Assembly (NCBI GenBank): GCA_046590705.1
Contig: JBKJUK010000208.1
Coordinates: 1-10,532, forward strand
Length of the DNA stretch: 10,532 nt
DNA from: JBKJUK01 sp046590705
Lineage (GTDB): Bacteria > Acidobacteriota > Thermoanaerobaculia > Gp7-AA8
Direction: 5' to 3'
Numbering within the stretch: the first letter of the stretch is position 1; each line of letters starts with the position of its first letter. Position numbers and translations under genes: made by a program. This document shows, piece by piece, positions 6,253 through 10,532 of this stretch. The notes under the pieces are model-generated. The model was not told where the DNA came from. It worked only from the letters and a program-made list of their open reading frames with translations, and made no database searches.

Positions 6253-6893
6253 GAAGCACTCCGTAACTCTGCGATCACCGACAGGCCAACCTTCACCTTC
6301 TGATGAAGCTGCACTTTCACATTCGCCTCCTGCGGCAGGAAAAGATCGACACGCGAGCCGAATTTGATCATGCCCACACGGTCACCACGAGCAATCATGT
6401 CACCCTCTTTCCTGTCGAATACCACACGCCGCGCCAGGAGGCCAGCCAGCTGGCGAAAGGCCACGGACATCGACTCACCCTCGATGACGACCAGCGTCTG
6501 CTCGACGTTACTGGAGCCCTTGCCGAATGACGAAGACGAGGCATCGACGCGATTGTAACGGTAGTGGATGACGCGTCCGGTAATGGGAGAGCGATTCACA
6601 TGCACGTCGAAGATGGACATCATGATGCTGACCTGCCTGGTGAGTCCCGGCCAGACCTCGCCGTCCGGGATCTCACGAATTTCGATGATCGTACCGTCAG
6701 CGGGGGACAAAACATCGACAGGCGTGGCCGACGCATGTCGGGCCGGATCTCGGAAAAAGTGCAGCAGGAATGCGGAGATCGCCCCGAAAACAATCGCGGC
6801 GACGTACCACTGCACCAGCAGTGCGGCCGCTGCGAAGATCGTGACCGGTATCACGAAGATCCAGCCTTCAGGTGCGAACGGAACGCGCTTCAT
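6249..6893 (-). CDS. psd: Phosphatidylserine decarboxylase, short pyruvoyl type
   Basis: 214 residues, the compact form of the family. It converts phosphatidylserine to phosphatidylethanolamine at the inner membrane. Seen: two closely spaced hydrophobic segments at about residues 11-25 and 28-45; SPADG (63-67, Asp66) and FDVHVNRSP (95-103, His98), which with the cleavage serine form the self-processing triad; and MIKFGSRVDLFLP, where cleavage between Gly179 and Ser180 generates the pyruvoyl cofactor on the alpha chain. The short form carries GS where the long form has LGST. GAGG at 6901-6898, 4 nt before the ATG, supports the start. It is the first gene of the psd-pssA-ASADH-like operon; its last bases overlap the pssA start by 4 bp. 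Confidence 0.95.
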   Translation of the reverse strand: MKRVPFAPEGWIFVIPVTIFAAAALLVQWYVAAIVFGAISAFLLHFFRDPARHASATPVDVLSPADGTIIEIREIPDGEVWPGLTRQVSIMMSIFDVHVNRSPITGRVIHYRYNRVDASSSSFGKGSSNVEQTLVVIEGESMSVAFRQLAGLLARRVVFDRKEGDMIARGDRVGMIKFGSRVDLFLPQEANVKVQLHQKVKVGLSVIAELRSAS

Positions 6894-6955
6894 CAGACCT
6901 CATGACTCTGCGGCGCTGCCGCGTAAGCTCTTTCTACCAACACGGTGGCTTCAGT

Positions 6956-6986
6956 AACCCGCATCTCTGTGAGAGAAATGCGGGTT
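6956..6986. other. Strong hairpin between the DUF465 gene and psd
   Basis: AACCCGCAT (6956-6964) pairs perfectly with ATGCGGGTT (6978-6986). Inside it CTCT and AGAG form a second stem around a GTG loop, leaving an AA bulge. It lies 44 bp past the DUF465 stop and about 60 bp before psd, both on the minus strand. No T-run follows in that direction, so it is either a non-canonical terminator or attenuating structure, or part of the psd leader. Confidence 0.5.
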
Positions 6987-7030
6987 GAGAGGCCGGACCT
7001 TAAACTGATCCTGCAGCCAGGTACAGTCAG

Positions 7031-7264
7031 TCAACTGCGACGTTGTTGCGCAAATTCACGCAGCTTGCCGAACATCATGTCCTTCAGGGCCAGCTTTCGT
7101 TTCTTCAGTCGCTTCTCTTCCACTTCTTCCTCGGGGGTCATTGCTCTCTTGTGTGCGAGTTCGTCAAGGCGATGCTCGTACGAATGATGTTCGTCGGACC
7201 ACCTGCGGAACTCCTCGTCCCTCTGGCCGACTGTGATACGAACTTCCTCGTTCAAATCCAACAT
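7031..7264 (-). CDS. DUF465 (YdcH/SlyX-like) small coiled-coil protein
   Basis: 77 residues, charged and almost wholly helical. The pattern HHSYEHRLDELAHKR (26-40), then MTPEEEVEEKRLKKRKLALKDMM (42-64), matches DUF465 (PF04325): two helices joined at a proline-containing turn, with the conserved 'ExxRLKKxKLxLKD' segment. The molecular role of the family is unknown; members are cytoplasmic. An excellent AGGAGG Shine-Dalgarno lies at 7278-7273, 8 nt before the ATG, and a TACAAT -10-like box at 7306-7301 gives a leader of about 30 nt. It is probably a monocistronic transcript. Confidence 0.9.
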   Translation of the reverse strand: MLDLNEEVRITVGQRDEEFRRWSDEHHSYEHRLDELAHKRAMTPEEEVEEKRLKKRKLALKDMMFGKLREFAQQRRS

Positions 7265-7272
7265 CCGGATAC

Positions 7273-7306
7273 CCTCCTTTTGAAGTCGACTGCATCAGGG
7301 ATTGTA
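7273..7306 (-). promoter_or_regulatory. TACAAT -10 box and AGGAGG ribosome-binding site of the DUF465 gene
   Basis: On the minus strand TACAAT (7306-7301) is followed 22 nt later by AGGAGG (7278-7273). The Shine-Dalgarno is the strongest in the window. No matching -35 hexamer is obvious at 16-18 bp. Confidence 0.45.
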
Positions 7307-7406
7307 TTGCAGGTGAGGGGTCGAGGGTAGGAAGCTCTCCATACCTCGAGGAAGGCCGTTGCAGGGGAGAGCTGCGCTCGCCCATTGAAGTCATCTTCGA
7401 GACGTG

Positions 7407-7557
7407 TGTGGCACAGGCAATCCGGCCTGTGGCGCGGATAAGGTAGTTCCATACCGGCTGCTTCATGTTTTCGCACGGGTCATCGGCGTCGGATCCACCG
7501 AGCGGATCGTCCTTCGAAGACAGTTCGTCGCGCCACAGGCAGGATCGCCTGTGTCAC
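7407..7557. repeat. Composite inverted-repeat element A2 (about 151 bp)
   Basis: This is the second copy of the element at 4191-4367. The arms carry CACAGGCAATCCGGCCTGTG (7412-7431) and the inverted CACAGGCAGGATCGCCTGTG (7534-7553), both followed inward by GGCGCG or its complement. The 26 bases from CGTCCTTCGAA (7508) up to the right palindrome match A1 at 22 positions with no gap. About 11 of 19 bases just inside the left arm also match. The centre is shorter and not alignable by eye. The arms have diverged more than in A1. It lies between divergent genes, upstream of the GT83 promoter. Confidence 0.82.
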
Positions 7558-7608
7558 ATAGTAAGGTCTATTTCCGGGCCGGGAATCCTGGCCTTCCCTA
7601 GATTCACC

Positions 7609-7614
7609 TATAAT
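7609..7614 (+). promoter_or_regulatory. TATAAT -10 box just upstream of the GT83 gene
   Basis: A perfect TATAAT ends 9 nt before the ATG at 7624. If used, the transcript would begin within about 3 nt of the start codon and be leaderless or nearly so. This agrees with the absence of a Shine-Dalgarno upstream. No consensus -35 is seen (TCCTGG at the expected place). Confidence 0.5.
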
Positions 7615-7623
7615 CCGCCGCGC

Positions 7624-9210
7624 ATGCAGCGACGTTCCCGGATCCTCCTGCTGGTCGCATTCATCGCGATCTGCGCAACTGTTTCTGCGATCAGCCGCGA
7701 TCTATTCGTCGGCGACGAAACGAAGTACGGCCAGATCATCCGGGAAATGCGCGCCACCGGTTCGTTGCTGGTTCCGCTGCTGAATGGCGGGCCCTACAGT
7801 CACAAGCCGCCACTGCATTTCTGGCTGGTTTACCTGCTCACCTTCGTCTTCGGGCTGAATTCCATTCTTCCTTTCGTGCTTCCTTCTCTGATCAGCTTCG
7901 CCTTGATGCTCTGGCTCATCAGCAGGCTTGGTGATGAATTTTTCGGCGGTGATGCCGGCCCTCTGTGCGCGTTCTACTTCAGCACGTTCTATCTCGCCTT
8001 CGGCCTCGCTCAGACTGCGCGAATGGACATCGAGTACGTACTTCTGATCTCGGCGGCGGCACTCTTTCTTCATCGGTTCCTTTCAGGTGGGACGAGGAGC
8101 AACCTGCTGATCACCGCCGCGCTGATCGGTGTGGCAATCCTGATCAAAGGGCCCATGGCGCTGATCATGTTGCTGCTGCTATTCGTCTTCGAGAGTTACC
8201 GTCGGCGAAAGATCACCAGTGGTCCGTATCTTCGTGCTTTGTTGATCGTGGCAGTCATACCGCTGCTCTGGCTGGTCCCGGCGTTGCTTCACGGTGGCGC
8301 GGAGTACGCGCACGAACTGCTGATCAAGCAGAACGTCGGCAGAGCGATTGGGTCGTGGGTGCACAAGGAAGCTCCGTGGTGGTATCTCACACGGTTTCCG
8401 GTCACCTTCCTCCCGTGGTTCTTCGTCGCTCTGCTGGCGCTCATCGTCACGTTCAGGAAAGAGCGGCGCAGCGAGCATCACCAGTCGTTACGCTTCTGCA
8501 GCAGCTGGATCGCTGCTGTGTTTCTGCCGTTCTCCATCATCAGCGGAAAACTCGACGTTTACATGCTCCCGGCCATGGTTCCATTCGCGCTTCTCCTCGG
8601 TGCGTTTACCGCCGATGATCGTGAGGATGTCTGGACTCGCTACGCCGTCAATGGGAACCGTGTCGTCACTGGGGCGATCGGGCTGATTTTTCTATCCATA
8701 CCTCTACTGGCGGCTGGCTTCGCGCAGAGAGTTCCCGAGGTCGCGTATCTGAAGCGGTTGGACGTGGCCATGCTCTTCTGGTCGACCGCGGGCGTGGCAT
8801 TGATCGCGTTGATTGCGCAGCGCTTCGTGCCAGAAAGGTTGCTTGCTTCGAGTGTGGCCCTTGGATTGACCGCGCTTTTTCCGATCATCTATGCGAGTGC
8901 ATTCCTGATGCCTTTCGTCAACGGTCTCACGTCGACCAGACCGATCGTGGAGGTGGTGCGGAAGCAGAAGATGAGCGACGGGAAGATTTCGCTCTTTCAG
9001 TCTCCGCATCTCTGGAGCAGAGACGCAAACGACCGCCTGGACAACCTCCGTTACATCAACGACGTCGAGGACCTTCGTTCAGATCCGACGCTCTACCTGA
9101 TCGCCCGTTCCGACCGTGCGCATCACCTGTCCGCTGAGCTGCCGAATTACGTCAGGATCGATGAAGTGACAACACGGGGCAAACGTTTTGACTTCTATCG
9201 TCGACGTTGA
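7624..9210 (+). CDS. ArnT-like glycosyltransferase, family GT83/GT39 (GT-C fold)
   Basis: 528 residues from the ATG at 7624. It is a polytopic inner-membrane enzyme predicted to transfer a sugar from a polyprenyl-phosphate donor to a lipid or other acceptor on the periplasmic side. Seen: a basic start MQRRSR, then TM1 (7-22); the first periplasmic loop with the catalytic-type acidic pair in GDETKYGQIIREM (Asp31, Glu32) and HKPPLHFWL (60-68), typical of this family; ARMD with Asp135; an IKGP segment after a further TM; WWYL...FLPWFF; about 10-12 TM segments in all; and a soluble C-terminal domain. The acceptor is unknown: lipid A, glycan or protein are all possible. An open frame extends upstream to an ATG at 7465, but it would translate repeat DNA, and TATAAT lies directly before 7624. 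Its 3' end overlaps the PAP2 gene by 23 bp. Confidence 0.88.
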   Translation: MQRRSRILLLVAFIAICATVSAISRDLFVGDETKYGQIIREMRATGSLLVPLLNGGPYSHKPPLHFWLVYLLTFVFGLNSILPFVLPSLISFALMLWLISRLGDEFFGGDAGPLCAFYFSTFYLAFGLAQTARMDIEYVLLISAAALFLHRFLSGGTRSNLLITAALIGVAILIKGPMALIMLLLLFVFESYRRRKITSGPYLRALLIVAVIPLLWLVPALLHGGAEYAHELLIKQNVGRAIGSWVHKEAPWWYLTRFPVTFLPWFFVALLALIVTFRKERRSEHHQSLRFCSSWIAAVFLPFSIISGKLDVYMLPAMVPFALLLGAFTADDREDVWTRYAVNGNRVVTGAIGLIFLSIPLLAAGFAQRVPEVAYLKRLDVAMLFWSTAGVALIALIAQRFVPERLLASSVALGLTALFPIIYASAFLMPFVNGLTSTRPIVEVVRKQKMSDGKISLFQSPHLWSRDANDRLDNLRYINDVEDLRSDPTLYLIARSDRAHHLSAELPNYVRIDEVTTRGKRFDFYRRR

Positions 9211-10150
9211 GTCACGGGCCCGGGTCGAAGCGGATCGCCGTGCGCTGATCCTCGCGTCGGCTGCGTTCGTCGCGCTGCTCCTGCTGGCCATCTCCTGGCC
9301 TGATCCCGTGGTGTGGCTCAATTCGGTCACTTTCAAGGCCGCGCTGGCCGTGGATGACGAATCGTTTCTGGGTAGAGAAGCTCCTTCATGGGACGTGGTG
9401 TACTGGGCCGTCGCCGGTCTGGTCCTGCTGCGCATGCTCGATGGCAGGAGAGAGTCGTTGCGCGAAGGCGCGGTTGAACTCCGTGCCTTCGCTACGAATT
9501 TGCCGGCGGGTTGCCGCGCGCTCGTGCGAGAAGTCGGCGCGTTCAGAATTGCGGTAGCAGCCCTTCTTCTTGCTCTGGTTGTGGGTCTGACCTGGTTTTT
9601 TCTGGACGCTCCGGTCGTGGCGGCCTGCGAGACAATCGTACATCCTGTGACGCGCAGCTTCGTCCGCTGGTTGAACAGGCTCGGGGGAGGAATGAACCCT
9701 CCCATGATCATGATTTTTTACGTTGTCGCGGGGATGCTGTACCGGAGACCGGCCTGGATCCATTGGGCTCTGGCAATGGTGGCCACAGGCTTGACGGGTG
9801 GGGTTCTGATTCACACCCTGAAGATTCTGGTGGGACGCTCGCGACCAGAACTCTGGCTTGGCGCTTTTCATCACGTCGGTCCAACATCGAGTTCGTTCCC
9901 GAGTGGTCATACCATGGGCGCATTTTCAATCGGCGCAATTCTTTTCTTCGGGTCGAGGTCATGGCCATTTCGAATCGCTGCGTTGATTCTGGCGTCGTCC
10001 GTCGCATCCTCGCGAGTAGTGGCCTTCCGCCACTGGCCATCCGATGTGGTCGCCTCGGCTTCACTGGCGATGATGCTCGGATGGTTTTTCCTTCGCGCAA
10101 GTCGGGGAGAACAGGCCGGGGGCCGGGGGCCGGAGGACGACGGTAGATAA
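9188..10150 (+). CDS. PAP2-superfamily membrane lipid phosphatase
   Basis: 320 residues, starting at a TTG 23 bp inside the GT83 gene; GGGG at 9176-9179 is a modest ribosome-binding site, and no later start keeps TM1 (about 19-36). Seen: the three-part PAP2 signature. Motif 1 is K212-x6-R219-P220 (KILVGRSRP), motif 2 is P238-S-G-H241, and motif 3 is S275-R276-x5-H282-x3-D286; His282 is the expected nucleophile and His241 the acid. There are six or so TM segments, with the catalytic loops facing the periplasm in this family. The N-terminal 120 residues, with a TM at about 70-82 and a long polar stretch, precede the core and are longer than in minimal PAP2 proteins. Likely substrates are undecaprenyl diphosphate, lipid A phosphate or phosphatidate. 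Overlap with GT83 suggests a joint role. The tail (305-320) is polar and Gly-rich. Confidence 0.9.
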   Translation: MTSIVDVESRARVEADRRALILASAAFVALLLLAISWPDPVVWLNSVTFKAALAVDDESFLGREAPSWDVVYWAVAGLVLLRMLDGRRESLREGAVELRAFATNLPAGCRALVREVGAFRIAVAALLLALVVGLTWFFLDAPVVAACETIVHPVTRSFVRWLNRLGGGMNPPMIMIFYVVAGMLYRRPAWIHWALAMVATGLTGGVLIHTLKILVGRSRPELWLGAFHHVGPTSSSFPSGHTMGAFSIGAILFFGSRSWPFRIAALILASSVASSRVVAFRHWPSDVVASASLAMMLGWFFLRASRGEQAGGRGPEDDGR

Positions 10151-10211
10151 GCGCTCAAGGGATGTGCATCCCGATGATTCCAGGTATCAGTGATTTCGCG
10201 CCCGCCTCTGA

Positions 10212-10304
10212 GCGAGAAGCCCAAAGTTGAAAACTTTGGCCACTTGAAAAGGCATCGCTCACGAGAAACAAGTGGCCGAAGTTTTTCAACTTCGGGCTTC
10301 TTGC
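10212..10304. repeat. Inverted pair of REP-like hairpins (family B), BIME-type
   Basis: The left arm (10216-10246) and right arm (10269-10300) are inverted copies differing by one indel and two substitutions; similarity extends a few bases outward. Each arm is also its own hairpin: CCAAAGTT-GAA-AACTTTGG (10221-10239) and CCGAAGTT-TTTC-AACTTCGG (10276-10295). The two substitutions fall on partner bases of one stem pair (G-C in one arm, A-T in the other), so pairing is kept. The 22-bp spacer is at 10247-10268. It lies between the convergent PAP2 and smc genes and could terminate or protect both transcripts. Confidence 0.85.
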
Positions 10305-10311
10305 GTGCCGA

Positions 10312-10532
10312 CTACGCTTCAGCGTCTGCGAATGAAACTGAGACGAGTCGTGAGCAACCCGCTTCTTCCATGGTTACGCCGTAGAGCACGTCTGCTGCTT
10401 CCATGGTCCGCTTCGAATGCGTAATCACGATGAACTGAGTCTCGCGCGACATGTCGCGGACGAGGCGCACGAACCGCTCGTTGTTGACTTCGACAAGGGG
10501 TGCGTCGACCTCGTCGAGAATGCAGAAAGGAC
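10312..10532 (-). CDS. smc: Chromosome segregation protein SMC, C-terminal end (runs off right edge)
   Basis: The last 72 codons plus stop (TAG at 10314-10312) are present; the rest lies beyond the window. SMC is the ATPase of the condensin-like complex that organises and separates chromosomes, acting with ScpA and ScpB. Seen: the Walker B/D-loop region FCILDEVDAPLVEVNNERF, then QFIVITHSKRTMEAADVLYGVTMEE, the switch-histidine region and C-terminal helix typical of bacterial SMC. One deviation: the D-loop aspartate after 'DAPL' is Val here (GTC, one base from GAC). The C-terminus ends SFADAEA. It is convergent with the PAP2 gene across the family-B repeat pair. Confidence 0.94.
   Translation of the reverse strand, partial: PFCILDEVDAPLVEVNNERFVRLVRDMSRETQFIVITHSKRTMEAADVLYGVTMEEAGCSRLVSVSFADAEA

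Noticed and set aside
6909..6923. GCGGC-GCT-GCCGC mini-hairpin before psd
   Set aside because: A 5-bp GC stem is expected by chance in this base composition, and nothing positional supports a role.
7465..7623. Upstream in-frame start for the GT83 gene at 7465
   Set aside because: The extra 53 residues would be translated from repeat element A2 and have no membrane-protein character; a perfect TATAAT lies directly before 7624.
9386..10224. Minus-strand and alternative plus-strand open frames over the PAP2 gene
   Set aside because: The frame starting at 9188 carries all three PAP2 motifs; the others are antisense or out-of-frame shadows.

Overview
The window is a GC-rich (by eye roughly 57-60%) bacterial chromosomal segment with compact gene packing, small intergenic gaps and several families of short palindromic repeats. 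The gene content fits a Gram-negative-type, non-proteobacterial organism: psd-pssA, a lipid-sugar GT83 transferase, a DUF465 coiled-coil protein, a canonical SMC end, and a secreted repeat-type protein of a kind common in Acidobacteriota. Acidobacteriota is my best guess, but it rests on recall of such genomes and not on a marker gene. No rRNA, tRNA, CRISPR array, transposase or phage gene is visible.

Layout, left to right. (1) 1-1119, minus strand: the 5' part of a membrane-anchored erythromycin-esterase-family gene running off the left edge, preceded by a possible 40-codon ORF that overlaps its start by ATGA. (2) 1309-2274, minus: a secreted protein of unknown function. (3) 2388-4115, plus: a class I/II PLP aminotransferase and a Bcp-type peroxiredoxin, 27 bp apart and probably co-transcribed. 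(4) 4119-4367: a repeat region between convergent genes. (5) 6893-4394, minus: a tight three-gene operon. It comprises psd (phosphatidylserine decarboxylase), pssA (phosphatidylserine synthase; ATGA overlap) and an aspartate-semialdehyde-dehydrogenase homologue of the USG-1 type, 2 bp after pssA. The last has lost both the catalytic cysteine and the glycine-rich nucleotide loop. (6) 7264-7031, minus: a DUF465 small coiled-coil protein. (7) 7407-7557: a second copy of the repeat element. (8) 7624-10150, plus: an ArnT-like GT83 glycosyltransferase overlapping a PAP2-family lipid phosphatase. (9) 10212-10304: a pair of inverted hairpins between convergent genes. (10) 10532-10312, minus: the last 72 residues of SMC.

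Functional theme. The core is envelope lipid metabolism: psd and pssA make phosphatidylethanolamine from CDP-diacylglycerol and serine, and the GT83-PAP2 pair probably moves a sugar from a polyprenyl carrier and removes a lipid phosphate. The most unusual signals are non-coding. One is a composite element of about 150-177 bp, bounded by inverted hairpins built on CACAGGCAATCCTGCCTGTG, present twice with conserved ends and a divergent middle, plus a solo hairpin. The other is an unrelated REP-like hairpin family (core GAAGTTGAAAAACTTC) present as an inverted pair with a compensatory base-pair change, plus a probable solo copy that forms the 3' coding end of the aminotransferase.
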